From Adineta ricciae (Eukaryota; Rotifera; Eurotatoria; Adinetida; Adinetidae), in NCBI GenBank assembly GCA_905250025.1, contig CAJNOJ010000025.1, positions 186,001-250,000 of the forward strand: a DNA stretch of 64,000 nucleotides, read 5' to 3'. Shown here piece after piece: positions 40,240-54,987 of this stretch. How positions within the stretch are numbered: the stretch's first letter is position 1; the number at the start of each line of letters is the position of its first letter. Under the pieces are notes generated by a model that saw nothing but the letters and a program-made list of their open reading frames with translations, ran no database searches and was not told the origin of the DNA. The position numbers were made by a program, and so were the translations under genes.

Positions 40240-43200
40240 ATGTTTGAAGCGATTATAGCCTCCTTGTTAAAGGGTTATGTTGCTCGTTATGTTGATATAA
40301 ATGCTGATCAGTTATCTGTTCAATTACTTTATGGTCGACCGATTGTAGTAGAAAATTTAACATTTAATAAAAGCGCGTTGAATAACGATCTTCGGACAAA
40401 ATTAAAATTACCAATTGAAATTGAATCATTACATGTCGGTAAGATTCAATGTTCGTTCGTTTGGAGTTCGTTATTTTTTCGTTCGTCGTCATCGGCATTT
40501 ATCATCAAAGTTGAACATGTTCGTGCTGTGATTAAACCGATTGTTCTCGATGATAATAACGAGAATGATTCGGAGGAATCAGTGGAAGAAGATGAAATGA
40601 TTAAGAAACAAACACGTTTAGACTTAGCCGAACAACAATTAGAAAAAGAATTCGAATTTCTCGGAGAAGTCAAATCATCATCTTGGGGTTTGAAGCGTTT
40701 GATCTTATCATTTCTAGAAAAAATTCAAGTACAAATTATTGATGTTCATATCAGTTATGAAAGTTTTACTTCTGATAATATACCCTATACAGTTGGATTA
40801 GCTTTTGATAATATTCAAATTTCGAATGAACTGTCCAATGAAAATATGAACCGAAAACTTTTTCAAGTACATAATCTCGGACTTTATGCGGACTCTAATC
40901 CATCCAAAGATAACTCCTCTTCACATTCGTATATACTTCTACCATCAAATTCTATAAAAATCTATTTAACTCATAATTATCTTCGCTCAGCACTCGTCAA
41001 CCGCCGCCAACCACGTTATGAACTTGAATGGACATTCGACGATTTAAGCTTGAAGTCCAGCATTGAACATATACGAATCCTTTCGGACGTTACTCGTTTC
41101 GTTCAATATTCCAATACTCATCGTAAGTTTATCAATGATCTAAGTCGTCCAACTGTGAAAATATCCAAACAATCGGCCAGATCATGGTGGAGATACATTA
41201 CGTTAGTTATCATTCGTACACAGAATTATTTGAAAACTCCTGTTTCAAGTGAACAAACGCATACGACGACTAATTTTTGGTTTAATTCACATATTTTAAT
41301 AAAACGTTTGCAACAATTAGTCACATATAAACGCTTATATCGTTTGTATCTTGATAATAAATATGTAAAACGACCGACGAATACTAATTTCACACCCGCT
41401 GACCGTTCCGTGATGAGTGAGATTGAAATGGACTTTGATCTCGATTGTTTACTTCGTGTTCGACGTGTAATCTTTCGTAAACGTGCAAATGAACAATTCG
41501 ATTTAGTTCAGACTCAAACTCAACCGACCAGTTCGTGGTATATGAGTTATGCCAAGTGGATTAGTTCAAAAACAGTGGATCTATGGAAAACATCTACACC
41601 AAATGATGTGAATCAAGCGACTATTTTCAATATGCCACCTGGAGTACCTTTGAATGAAAACGATCAGAAATTACAAGAGCAAGTAAGCAATTTTATTGCA
41701 CAATCATTAGAAGATGAAGATCTGTCCAAGCATCGTCGTGATGCTTTGTATCTACGATTGAAATTTGTGTTAAAATCAGTACAAATTGATTTATTAACTG
41801 ACAATGATGTCATGTTCAATTTTTCATTGAATAATGTTTCAGTACTAACAGAATTACGGCCACGACATCAATCGATTTTGTTCTATTTACGTTTGGATGA
41901 TTTGAATATCTGTGATCGTTTAAGAACCGATGCTTTTTCCAATATCATCTGTCCAAAACAACGTTCACATGAGTAAGTAACTAGTTGATACTGTACGATC
42001 TACTTCTATTCTATTTAGATCATCAGTTGGTACACAACGCGCTCCCGTATTTGAATTATCTTATGAAACTCGTCCTCCTGCACAACAACCGAAAGCCAAA
42101 CGCTTGGCTTTTGCTATTGCTGTTCGCAGTCGTGGCCTCTGCTGTGTATGTTGTCCTATGTCTGTCGAACGCCTACGCAATTTCTTTTCATCTGCATTTG
42201 TACAACCATCGGCTGAACCATTATCACCATCGCCGTCGATTCTTCAACACTGGACACATTTGAAAGAACGTACAACCAAACAGTTGAAATCCGCTTTCGA
42301 ACAAATCTTTTCTACTACAACCACTAAAATGACATCGTCGAATGTCAAACATATCAAACAAGGCCAGCGTCGGTATAAGAAGAAATTCGATATTTATCTC
42401 GATATATGTGCACCACAAATGATCATTCCGCAATCGTCGGACCGTGCCCTGATTGTCGATTTCGGTTATTTAACATTTATTAATGATGAATATCAAAAAT
42501 ACGCATGTCCATTGAAGAATTGTGATATGCATTACACGAGTTCGGTATCTCCGACGTCTCCAACATCGATTAGTAATTATTTTCAACAACGTCCTTATTT
42601 TTTCAACGAACAACGTTCATCACCTGTTCCATCGACAATAAATGAAGATGAAGACGAGGAATTTCTCACACCCGATAGTTCTCCATTGGCAACCGATGGT
42701 ATGCTCGAACATGAGACAACAAATTATCTGGTGAATATCATTCCACGAGAACAAAGTCTATCTCCGATAAATGATCCTCAAGATTCCATGTATTCAACAT
42801 TTTCATTGTCACTATGCGATATGCAACTGGGTTATTTGACTTACACAAAAAATCAAGAGAAAAATAAACTTTCATCGATCATTGAGCAGTTCGGTGTTTG
42901 CTTTTTGATTCAGTATCGAACAATTCCAATGTTGGACCCTCTATGGCCATTGATTAAAGTTTCGGGAACATTACCAAAGATTATTATTCATCTTGATCCA
43001 TCGCGAATGGAAACTTTATGTGGAACAATTAAAAATTGGGGATCATTCGTTGAAAACTTAACATCATCGATTGTTTCTAAATCAGATATCCCAAATCCAA
43101 AGAAACCCATGGAGGATCTCAACGCACGTTTAGCATTGAGTTTTCGTCTAAATGAAATCAGCATTCGATTAAGTGATGACCCTCGTGCACTTTCCGAAAT

Positions 43201-46200
43201 GCGTATACAAAACATCGATATCACATTGGTTAATCACGTCTATTCTAACGCGTTATCGTTCAGTGTTCATACGTTGATGATTATCGATGCTCTACAGAAG
43301 CATGGTAAAGACTATGAATTACTACTGACTAGTAGTCGCGCACTGGATATCAACACTCAAACGGGAACTTTATATGAATTGAACAATTATGAAACACAAA
43401 TCACTGATGAATATTTGATCCGAGTGAATATCCAATCATCGACTGATGTTCAAACTGATGAAGATTGTTTAATCATAGACATTCACGTGAATAAATTACA
43501 TTTTGTATTTAATCCGGAGACATTAGCGATCTTGATAAACTTTTTCGTTAATATGACTTATCGGATGAAAACTATCCTTGGACAAGACTTTCGACAGTCC
43601 AATGAAATTGTTCTCAGTCCTCAAAAGAAGAAAACAACAAGATTCCAAATCAATGGCGAGTTTCAAGAATTAAGTATCTTATTCACGAATGTGGTCACAC
43701 TCAAATCAACGGGAAAACGCTTTCATGGAACGAAATTAGAAAAAATCGCAGCAGCACGAATGAAACAGGCGTCATTGAATATCATTCTTGAACCGTCAAC
43801 ATTAGTCGAAGCACAAATCTGTGCACTACAAATATTTGATCTCTTCAGTCATGTACAATCAAGTGCGATTATTGATTTTGGTATTGACGAGAAGAAATCC
43901 TCGCATTCAGAGAAAGTTCAAGCAAACAAAGCGTTTCATCTTGTTTATATGAATAAACAGAATCGAGTAGAAGATTTGTCGATCGAAATGGCATCGGTTT
44001 GTTATACACATTCACCAAAGATTCTCTATAAAATCGAAACTATGATGAATTACATGAGACAACATTGTCACTCGAAAATCGCGATTGAAATGGAAAAAAT
44101 GAAACAAAATATGATCAAACAGGGCTCCGCATTACTTAACCAATATGTTCTTCCGAACGAATCGGGTAAGAATGCGAGTCTTAGAAACTTCTTTTCTTCA
44201 TTGTTTTTTTTTGTTTTAGTGCTACCGACTGAAGAACCAACTCGACAATTGAATCTAAGTTTTGTTCTCGCTACTCCTATTCTTATCTTTCGTCCACAAT
44301 CGAAAATGGCATCGATAAACGATCGTTTAGTTTTTCATCTCGGAGATATTCACGTAGAAAACTCGGAAATTCATTCGTCAATGTATGATATTAAAATCAA
44401 TCATCTAACCTTATTCACCATTGATCTCGAACGTGAACTACGGTATAATCAAAGCCAAAGTCTCACACGAATGTACAAAGAGCCACACGAGCCTTTGCCA
44501 ATCCTCGATAACATTTCGATACATTTGGTTTTGAAGCTAACAGACACATCAACAACGATCGACTCTAAATTAGTTTCTTCAGTTCAGATGTTTCTCGGTA
44601 AACATCAAATAACTCTTCTGCAGAATATAATTAGTTCACTAACATATAATGAATACGATGAAATGATAACAGCGATCACTGATGTCACTGAAGAGGATGA
44701 TTTGCTATTATTCGATCAAGAAGGAGAAGAGGAAATCGCAGCTCCACAGAACGAGAAATCAAATCAAACAACATTCAAGACTTTTGCAATTCATTTTCAA
44801 TTACCAGAATTGATCCTTGCATTTCAAGCTGATTTAGATTTGAAACCGACGAAAGTTTGCGAAGCGATCTTTGGCCAGTTTCAAATGTCTATTGATCAAC
44901 AACAAGCATTTCGTAAAACCATTTCCTTACGTTTGAATTCTTTACATATCAATGACCATCTAATCAAAGTAGATCAGTGTTTATTTTCAACACGTTGTCG
45001 AAAAGATTCCTCGTCAAATTTCTACCATCAAGAACAAATTTTCTCTTCGTCCGTTCCAATCGAGAAGTATTCGACACACGATGTTCATCTTTCGAGTTCT
45101 GTACCAGCTTACGCAATTCCAAATGAAAGTTCAACATGGACATTGGCGTCATCGCCGTCTAACCAAACTATATTACCACCTGCTCCAGCTTTTATTGATA
45201 TTAACATAACATTAATGGATAAAAGACACGAACAATTCGACGGATTTAATATCATTGCCGATGCACAGTTTGGAGAAGTTAATCTTGAATTTGTTATTTC
45301 AACATGGGTGATGTTGTTGGATATCATCGGTTTAATTGGTGGAACACCGACATCAGCAACAATCGGTGAGACAAATCTTTTGGAATAGAATCGAAATAGA
45401 CCACATCCTATTTAGATAATCGAGAAAATAAAGAAGCTGTATCGATATCCGATAGTGATTCGATGCAAATTAATATTCACATTGATGCTGTGTCGTGTCT
45501 TCTGCAAGATGATCATATTCCGCCTATTCGTGTTTTATTACAGCGTCTTGATTGTCAAATTCAGAATTTTTTGACAGTTGAAAAAGCAATCAAAACAATG
45601 ATTGTCAATGGAAAACTTGGTTCGATCTCGATCTATGATTTGTCGTCATTCGGACAACTCTACGAAGAACGTTTTTGCACCAGTGGAACTCAAGCATTGG
45701 TCTTCACTTACACCAAGGAAGAAAACCTTATTTCAGAGCCGTCATCAAATTTTCCATCACGATTACAATTATATTTACGTTTGACTTCTGTTCAATATAT
45801 TCATACACAACGCTTTCTTATGGACATTATTCATTTCTTTGATCGGTTTCAACATAATCAAGATTGTTATAATCGAATCCGATCAGCAGCTGCCGGGCAA
45901 ACCATTTCTTGCACTGCTGGTCGTTCGACTGGTATTGAACTAGATATTGAAGCCGAAAGTCCAATTCTCATCCTTCCGGAATATGCTCTCAACACACCCG
46001 TAATCGTTCTTCATCTCGGAAACATAATTATTAAAAATCGTTTTCTACATGATAACGAACCTGGAACATTGAGCTCAATTATGAATAGACCGAAAGATTC
46101 GAAATGTTTGCTCGACGTCATATCCGTTCAATTCCAAGATACACTGCTCTATTCTGCAACTTATTGCAAATTGAATAGAAACATTCAGCCGACTGTTTGC

Positions 46201-49200
46201 TTCTCGAACTTTGGTTTCTATACCAATCGTGATGATCTATCTTCCATGTTACGCGAACGTTGCTATTTGAACATCCAAGTAGAACGTAATCTCGACAGTT
46301 CATTGAATCACGCATCGGCAACATACAGTGTCAAAGCTGATCTTTCTTCGGTTGATATTCTGATTGATACATATCAATACTCATTAGTACGTGGTATACT
46401 TGCTTACAATATCGGTGAACAATTAGAACAGCCTACCCGACCGGCAATGATGGTCGATGATCCATTATGTGTGTCGACAATTTTAACCGGTGATGTTTAT
46501 CTCGACATGATATTTATAGTTCAAATGGACAATGTCGGTTTTGAGATGTTGATACCCAATGATTCGAAACGCTATTCATTAGGCTATTGTGCGTTTATCA
46601 AATCGAACTTTTCCTTTGAAAAATATTCGAATAACGACCAAGTTCTTGACTTAACATGTTCATCGATAAAATTAACGGATACACGTCCAGAACACTCGAA
46701 CCAATTTCGTGAGATTCTTATTTCATCGTCATCCATGGCAACAAGTACAAGTCAAATGCAATTAGAAGTGCATTTACTATCAAAGAAAACGGATGAGAAG
46801 TACACAATTGTATTGAATCATACTCGAATCGTTTTTATTGTTGATTGGCTGTTAAAACTAAATGATTTCCTCAATTCATTTCAACAAGTACCTATGCAAA
46901 TCAACCCAGTCATGTCAGTTGCTCCAATTCAAATTAAGAAATTATTCGAATTACGATTAAATTTCAATAAATCTGAACTTGTTCTCGTTCAAACAACAAA
47001 CAATCTAGAATCGAACGCATTAGTTCTCAGTGGCATCATGAATTTAACTTACCGAGAAGCCATGCGTGAACATCCAATGGAGTGTAGTCTCTTCAGTGTC
47101 ACTCTATTTTCCTGTCAAATGAATAATATTCAATCAACGGCTGTCTCAATCATCGAGCCGATCAATATCACGTTTAATATTCATCTATCGAAAGATAAAC
47201 AACAGGAAATATTTGAGGTTAATCTTCCTCAATTGTTCATACGTTTATCCTATTCAGATATGAAGTTAATGCTATATATGTTTCAATCGATTAATAAACA
47301 GATTCATCAAGCACAATCACGTGATGTCATACCGAAATATAAGATATCGCCGCCAACAAAACGCCTATCGATTGATAATGAACTTCTGATGGAATATTGT
47401 CCAGAAGATAGTCAAGTCGATTTTCGTATTCGATCAGCCATTGCATCGAATATCGGTGAACATCAACGACAACTGTCCATTATTGAAAACACAAAAGAAA
47501 AGACATCGAAATTATTTCTAAATATTCATTCCATCAAATTTGTTTGTGAACAAATAGCTCTCTGTTTAATCGATGATTGCCTAAATGCAAATATTCCTTT
47601 ATTAAATCTAACATTTAAGACTATTAAATTCGTCATGACTGAATACGAAACATATCGTTTGCATCAAGCAGATTTAGAAATGAATATTGATTATTACAAT
47701 CGTTTGTTGTCTGGTTACGAACCATTCATTGAGTTATGGCAATTACAATTAACATTGAAAACATCGGATATTCGAACATCATTAGCGATCTGTTCGAGCC
47801 ATTTATTGAACATCAATTATACCAAAACTATGCATCAATTGTATGATCTAGTCAGAAATAATTGGCTAGAAGATTATTATAATTCAACTGATACCAATAA
47901 AGAGAATATGTGTTTTCGCCAACCGAAACCTTTCGAACCTTATTGTTTTAAGAATCTTGTCGGACAACCAGTCAGATTTAAAACATGGTTATCATCACAA
48001 CAACGATTTGATCGGAATGAACACGTTGTGGAATACAATGAAACCAAATCATTTATTTTTCCTGTTGAACCAACGGTATCAGCACCACCGCTACCGTCAA
48101 CAGTTACAAGATTTGCTCTAAATAAGGAGCCTCAAACCCTATCACCTTCATCATCGTACTCTGATAGACGATTGCTCATATGCGTAGATGGTTGGGAATG
48201 GTTACAGCCGATATTCATCGATCGTGTCGGAACCTTTTTTCGTCTTGCTGTGCCATCGAGTGATCGGCTACAAAAACCTGTTCTTGTGTTTATTGATGTT
48301 ACAATGACGGAGAATTCAATGCGTTTAATAACAATCCGATCTGCTATTGAAATACGTAACCAATTATTAACACCGGTTGATCTGCGATTGAAATGTGGTT
48401 CGGGATCATTGCATGATATTCGATTGGAACCAAATGAAGTTCGATCATTGCCGTTGCAATTTTGTTCGACGCTGAGACAGTTTCAAGTTCGACCAACAGA
48501 TTTTGGATTTAATTATTGCGGAGAACCGATTGACTGGATGAAGATTGCTAATGAACAACGACGACGCGTACAACAACAGCAATCGAAGGAAGAAAAGTAA
48601 GCCTATACGAAAATCTTCTTAGGTCATTTTCTAAGATGTATTTTTAGTCCTGATAACGATTCATCAGCGGAAACGAATTCGTTACAACGTCATCGTGACA
48701 TCAACTCTACTGATCGTCTTTCATTCTTTTGTACATGCAATATGGTTGGCAATGAATCTGTTTACTACGTGTGCGTTCAATCGAAACGAACTCGTCTATT
48801 AGCCTACAAAGACCATATCCTATCTGCATATCAATTATCAATTCTTTCGCCACTAATCATTAACAATTTACTTCCATGTGATTTATTCTTTCAATTATAC
48901 CCTTACCCACTTAAAGTCCGATTGAATCCATACAAGTCTCATCGTGAACATACTCTGAACATCGGTGAAGCAATTAACATAATCTTCGCCACAGATGTTT
49001 ATCAAATGAGTAAGCCAATACGCGTACCATCGATTAATGATCTGAATCTGATGAAATATCATCGCCAACGGGTGGTATTCTACGATAGTATCCAACGAAT
49101 TCTATTAGTAGACGTGACGATCGTTTGTTCGATTCGACATCGATTGAAAATATCCGTTTCCGTACCGTATGTTCTGCTTAATAAAAGTGGTATACCATTA

Positions 49201-52200
49201 GTCTTCAAGCAAGAAGGTGCGACGAATGAAGCAGCTGGTCAAACGCACGAGCATGAAATAGCTCGTAGTCGTGAGCCATTATTATTTTCATTTAGTGATC
49301 AAGATGCATCTCATGCATGCATGATGAAAGTAGGATCAGGTTTACATAAAAATGATGATGGTCATCCATTATGGTCACAACGGTTTAATTTAGGTAAAAA
49401 TCTGTCTTTTCTTTTGTTTTATTTTTTTGTAGCAACAACTATTGTTTTGTTTAGAACGAGGTTCAAGTTATCGTCAATTATATGTTCGCTCTCCTCATGG
49501 ATCCCCCGATTGGATTTATTATATTGGTATCGATGTTCGTCAAGGTAAAGGACGCTTGCGTCGAACAAATTTCATCTTTCTCAGCACACGTTACATGATC
49601 AGCAATCAATGTTCTTACGATCTATCAATCGCTCAACGACATATCGTTCGAGCCATGTTGCAAACAGGTGATCGTAGTGATTTAGAACAGAATTGTTTAC
49701 ACGTGTTGAAAGACTCGAATGTGGCATACCATTGGCCAAGAAGTGATCTCGATCAATTACTGTGCGTTCGCGTTATTAACAATCCTCAATATCGGCATAT
49801 CTATTGGTCGGGCGGTTTTCTAATTGATCAGGTCAATGGATTTCATATTAATTTAAGATATGGAAATAATCAATGTTTAATCCTAAGGTAAGTTAAGATA
49901 GTTTGAATGAAACAAATCGTTCAGAATCGCTACCATTTCAGAGTACAAGTGATTGAACGTGGTGGTACATTCTTTGTTGTCTTTATGGATTCGAATCAAA
50001 TGCCAGCACCACTGCGTATTGTAAATCTTTCTGATGTTCCTATACAGTTTTATCAAAGTGAAACACGAGAAGATTTAACACATCTACGGGCATTTATTCA
50101 ACCGCATCAATCGATTGATTATGCATGGGATGAGCCAACACTTCGCCAAACAGTCACATGTTCTGTGGTTGGTGGTACAAAAGAAACTTATGATTTACAA
50201 AGATTCTATCAAGGAGAAAACTTGTGTTACGAAAATTATATCTGTTTAGCACTTGAAGAAACCTTTCGTGACGAGCCATCGATACAATATCAATCCAAAC
50301 GTTCGCTACAAAAATCGAGTTCAATGAATCAAGACAGTCCTTTCCATTTATCTAATCGAAAACAACTAGTAATTGATCATATCCATGGTCAGTTAGTACT
50401 CGCACGACGCGAAGAAAACAAACGGTCACAATTATGGCGTATGACCAGCAGCGGTTTGTTGGTTCATACGGGTTCATCATTACCACGTGATTGGAGCAAT
50501 AAAAACGACACATTAGATGACATTCGACAAGCATTTGTACTCGATATCGAAGAACTGTCCACAAATACGTCGATGAATGTTAATTCTACAACACGTTTCA
50601 CTCGTCTAGTTATTCGTCGATATGATCCAAAACGAACACTGACACAGACATGGAGATTTCTTGAAGATGGCTATTTATGTATGGGACAGACACAAATGTG
50701 TGTACAAGTAGCTGGTGAATTAAAAGAAAACGGTGTTGTCGTACTTGGACCACGTCAGTTTAATAAAGGTGGAAGTATAATTTCACCCACACCTGCAATG
50801 CACATTCGTCCACATCGACGTCTACAAGGTTCAGGTCTTCTATCGGTACGAACATATGCTGATGGGCCTACACGTGTTTTGGAAATCGCAAATGTTACCA
50901 CATCAAGTCCCGCGGAAACACCTAAAAGCGAAACTGTTGCGATATCGCCAATGATTAGTAACAATACTCCAGCGATGATCTATCGTATTGATCTTCGTCT
51001 TGAAGTAGGTATTGGTATATCAGTGATTAATTCTATGGGTCGTGAATCGGAAGAACTTCTCTATATCATATTAAATGATATCCATCTTGAATACAAGGAC
51101 GAAAATAATGCACAAACGATCGATGCTACTATTGGTACAATTATCATCTCTAATCAGTTATTGATGACATCAACACCATGCTTACTCTATGCGACGTATG
51201 AAGACGATGTCTCGATTCATTCTGCTGTTCGTTTACAAGCAAGTTTACAAAAACCAAGTGCTAATTATAAGTAAGTATTTTGACTGTAAGTGATAAGTCA
51301 TTTGTTTCACCTGCTTTTCTCCTGTTTAGACAACTATACATTTTCCAAAATTTGTTAATTACACTGAGTTCGATCACCATTCAGATCGATGAAACTTTAT
51401 TATGGAAATTAGTTGACTTCTTTAGTATTGATTTCTCCTCCTCATCATCATCCAACAAAAAATCCAACACAAATGATCAAATCTATGATTTAGACGAAGG
51501 AGAATACGATACACAACGCCTCTTATCGCTTTTAACATCAACACAAGCAACACGGATCTATTTTAATGAACTATCGTTGTCACCAATCTACCTTAACCTA
51601 AGTGTATATTGTGGAAATTCTCGATCGTTGCCAACTCATTTACTAACCATAAAACGACGTGCACCGTTTCCTTTAATACGTTTCGAAAATGCCCAAATTC
51701 ATTTAAAACCCTATGAAAAAGTGCACGTGTTCAATACCTACGATTTCTTTTTACTTGCACTCACTACGCATTATGTCGATGAACTCAAACGACAAGCATT
51801 TAAAATTCTTGGCAGTGTCGATTTTCTTGGAAATCCGTTAGGTCTATTCAATGACGTTACAGATGGCTTTGCTAGTCTTGTTGATCATGGTAGCGTAACA
51901 GGGTTAGTAAAGAATGTAGCTCATGGTGTAGCTGATTCAACATCAAAATTTACTGGAACACTATCTTATGGAATCGGTAAACTTGCTCTCGACGAAGAAC
52001 ATGATGATATGCGTGAAGCAATTGCAAATAATTATCGTGGATCATCGATCAATCATGTCATCGGTGGAACAGTAGGCTTAGCTGCTGGATTTATCGGTGG
52101 TCTTACTTCGATCATCACACAGCCATATAAAGGTGTGGTAGAAGATGGTGTAGGTGGATTAGTTAAAGGTTTTGCAAAAGGTATTGTCGGAACAGTAAGC

Positions 52201-53056
52201 AAACCGGTGGTTGGAATATTGGATTTTGCTAATGGTTTAGCATTAGCAGTAAAAGAAGGATCACGTTCATCAAATTCAATATTAAGAAGTCGTATGCGAA
52301 CAACACGATGTCCAACGAATATCTTTGGACTTCTTCAGCCATATTCAGATTTTGATTCTCGAGGGCAACTTTTGCTCTATCAAATGAATAAAGGTGATTT
52401 AACAGAACGATACATAACACGATTGACACTTTCACAAACACCTGCTAATTCTTCATCGAAAAGAAAACTCGACAATACAAGTAATGACGAATACGCAATT
52501 GATCGACGCAGTTGTTGCGTACATGTACGTCTTCTTTACATATTTCATCTAAAACAAAAATAATTCGAAATATCTGTTCTAGGCAATGATTACATCTCAA
52601 CGTATAATTATCTATCGAACGGCTACTAATCAAGATGAATCTGAATATGAAGTTATACATGACTTTGATTTTAGTTCAATTGCAAATGTTGTTATAATAG
52701 GTTTGTTTTCTTCTTCTTTAAAATTTCTAATTCATTCTTCATCTGTTTTGATGTTTATAGAAGATGAACATCGTCGACCCTACGTGCAATTCCTCCTTAA
52801 TAATCAATCACATCGCTCCATAAAACCATCAGCGGTAACCGGTGGAAATCAGTATCAACAAACAGTATTACGATGTGATTTACATGATCGTGCATTACGA
52901 TTGATTAGCGATATTCAACGAGCACGAGAGATTTTCGAGGAAGAAAAATTAACTTATATTCCACCAGACGGCGAACAAGATGGCGATGATGATGATGACG
53001 ATGGTAATGATATTTCAAGTGAACAACCAGTAGATGAACCAGTGCAAATGAGTTGA
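40240..53056 (+). CDS. VPS13D: VPS13D, bridge-like lipid transfer protein
   Basis: Ten exons (40240-41972, 42019-44165, 44220-45365, 45416-48596, 48648-49393, 49455-49887, 49942-51270, 51330-52524, 52583-52700, 52761-53056) sum to 4107 residues in one frame. VPS13 proteins form hydrophobic-groove rods moving phospholipids at membrane contacts; VPS13D acts at mitochondria, peroxisomes and ER. N-terminal chorein region: ADQLSVQLLYGRPIVVENL. The adaptor-binding region lies around residues 2600-3300, then a ricin-B-like block (VIDHIHGQLVLARR, SQLWRMTSSGLLVHTGSSLP), which points to VPS13D rather than A/C or B. The ATG_C region follows: GNPLGLFNDVTDGFASLVDH, VGLAAGFIGGLTSIITQPY, GFAKGIVGTVSKPVVGILDF. 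I could not see the UBA domain of human VPS13D. The 54-nt intron at 44166-44219 has no stop and stays in frame, so retention would add 18 residues. Confidence 0.94.
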
Positions 53057-53370
53057 TTGAATTTACTCAACAAAAGTCTTCCATTGTGCAGATGATTTAT
53101 TTGTATGTTCAACAGCCATGCCAATTAATGATTGTTTATTTCTTTATTTTGAGTGCTGACCATTCCGTCCACATTTATTGTTTCTAAACATCTGTAGCAC
53201 TTGTGTTGCGCACAATAAAACTAATTTTCTTTTATTTATACAAGAAATAGAGGTGATGGCAACATACTGCTGTTCTAGTTTGTTCTCATGAAATTTTCAT
53301 TCGATTGTTTTCTTTTCTAATATACATACGTATATAAATAAATAATTTTAGAGAAAACAGTTTCTAACAT
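53057..53370. other. VPS13D-neurochondrin spacer
   Basis: A 314-nt spacer with an AATAAA at about 53214 for VPS13D and AATAATTTTAG just before the neurochondrin start, a likely 3' splice site in the 5'UTR. Confidence 0.5.
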
Positions 53371-54423
53371 ATGGATGCAGCAGCATGTAAAAAACTGTTC
53401 GAATTGTGCTCACAATCGTTGAGTAACACCGAGGTTGGTTATTCGATTTTCATGCGACAAACACTTGTATCGCCTTTTTATAGAATGAAAAGTTTTTTGA
53501 AGCGTGTCAATTACTTTGTTCAGTTATTCCAACGATATCGGATGTATGATCGATCACTTTCGAAATCTCTTTTCAATATATTTCATTAGGATGTTTTCCA
53601 ATCTTTACCGGACACGATTCTTCTCGATCCGCTGGGTAATTTATTACAATGTCGCCTTCGTAAGTAGATCGACATGTTCATTCAATATTAAGAGATGTGT
53701 TTAGGAAACGAACAACGTGCTATTCTTCTCGATGTCTACGCTTGTCTAATCGAAAAACATAAATCAACAGCATTTCTTTGCAAACATGACAAGAAAAGAT
53801 TCACACTATTGGTACTCCTTTGTGCTGTTGAAGTGCGCATGATGGTAGAAAATCCTCAAATTAATGAAGTAACCTCTTTGCCATCATTCAAATAGTGTTG
53901 TTCGCTAATCATTCATATTTGATATTGACTAGATTTTAGCACGTCAACAACATTTAGCGGCTTGTTATTTGATTATTGAATATACGATAGCGATTATCTG
54001 TCAATCGGATGAATTAACTGATGATGAGGTTTCATCCGTTCTATCGAAATTACTAGAAATGTTTCATGGGTGTATATTCTTCGTCGATCAAATCATCGAT
54101 AATGTCGAAGATAAACAAGTTAGATCGTGATGCTATATTTTTCTTACAATTCATTCCTTTACTCCGTAGGCGTTTGACACAGTTCTTCAAGCAACGATTC
54201 GATTATTAGGAATATGGCTCAGTCAAGAACCTGTCGCACTACAAAGCACAGTGCAACCTCGTCTAAACAAATGGATGCAATATGGGTAATAGAGATTAGT
54301 TTTGTAGTAATTCCTATTCCAGTATTGTCTCGTTCGTTTAGACTGAATTCACCAGCGTGTCAGGAGACTTTCAAACGATTTCTTGAACCGATTTCAATAA
54401 ATTATGAACAAGAAGATGAATGA
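53371..54423 (+). CDS. NCDN: Neurochondrin homologue, short form
   Basis: Six exons (53371-53433, 53590-53659, 53705-53868, 53933-54118, 54170-54285, 54342-54423) give 226 residues, against about 729 in human. The match covers only the middle of the neurochondrin armadillo-like domain: FTLLVLLCAVEVRMMVEN (human LVNLACVEVRLALEE), HLAACYLIIEYTIAIICQ (human TACYALMELGI) and TIRLLGIWLSQEPVAL (human SVRILGAWLAEETSSL). Both the first third and the C-terminal half of the family are missing, yet the gene has a proper start, clean splice sites and a stop. It is either a lineage-specific short protein or a truncated remnant. Neurochondrin is a cytosolic modulator of mGluR and CaMKII signalling in vertebrates; its role here is unknown. 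Confidence 0.75.
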
Positions 54424-54987
54424 TATTTCATCGACTACATCGTCATTCCATCATAGTACTGAAATGAATTCTGTCACGTGTACAATGTTTTTTATTGTCT
54501 CGAAAATCTACCATTTTTCTAATCATACAACATGGATACATTGAGATGTTCGAGCATACCTTTTCTACACAATGTGGTGATGATGATGAGCAACAATTTA
54601 AAAAAAAATCTCTAGTAGAACAATCATAGCCTCAAATAGATATACATGTCGTAAAATCTCAGCTCAAATCATGAAAATTGATGATACGCATATATTGAAT
54701 TGAGAAAATAGCACTGAACATTTTCATTTGATTGCTAATGTTTTTAATTTTGTCGATACATCAGAATGTATAGTTATATATATAACCAATGCAATTCAGA
54801 TGTCGCCAGTTGCCATTATCCAATGTATAACACTTGTGATTTGTCACAGTGGAATCGTCAAAATAGTAAGCGAATGACTGATGTTGTTTGACAAAAGGTC
54901 GAATGCAACAAAAGAGAATTTCATCTCATATGCTTCATCAAGAGTGACATTGCTAATTGTTTCTTACCATATTAGATATATCGTACG
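54424..54987. other. Spacer, no gene recognised
   Basis: AT-rich 564-nt spacer between neurochondrin and the transporter. Nothing coding seen; TTACCATATTAG at 54964-54975 could be a 3' splice site for the transporter 5'UTR. Confidence 0.5.
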
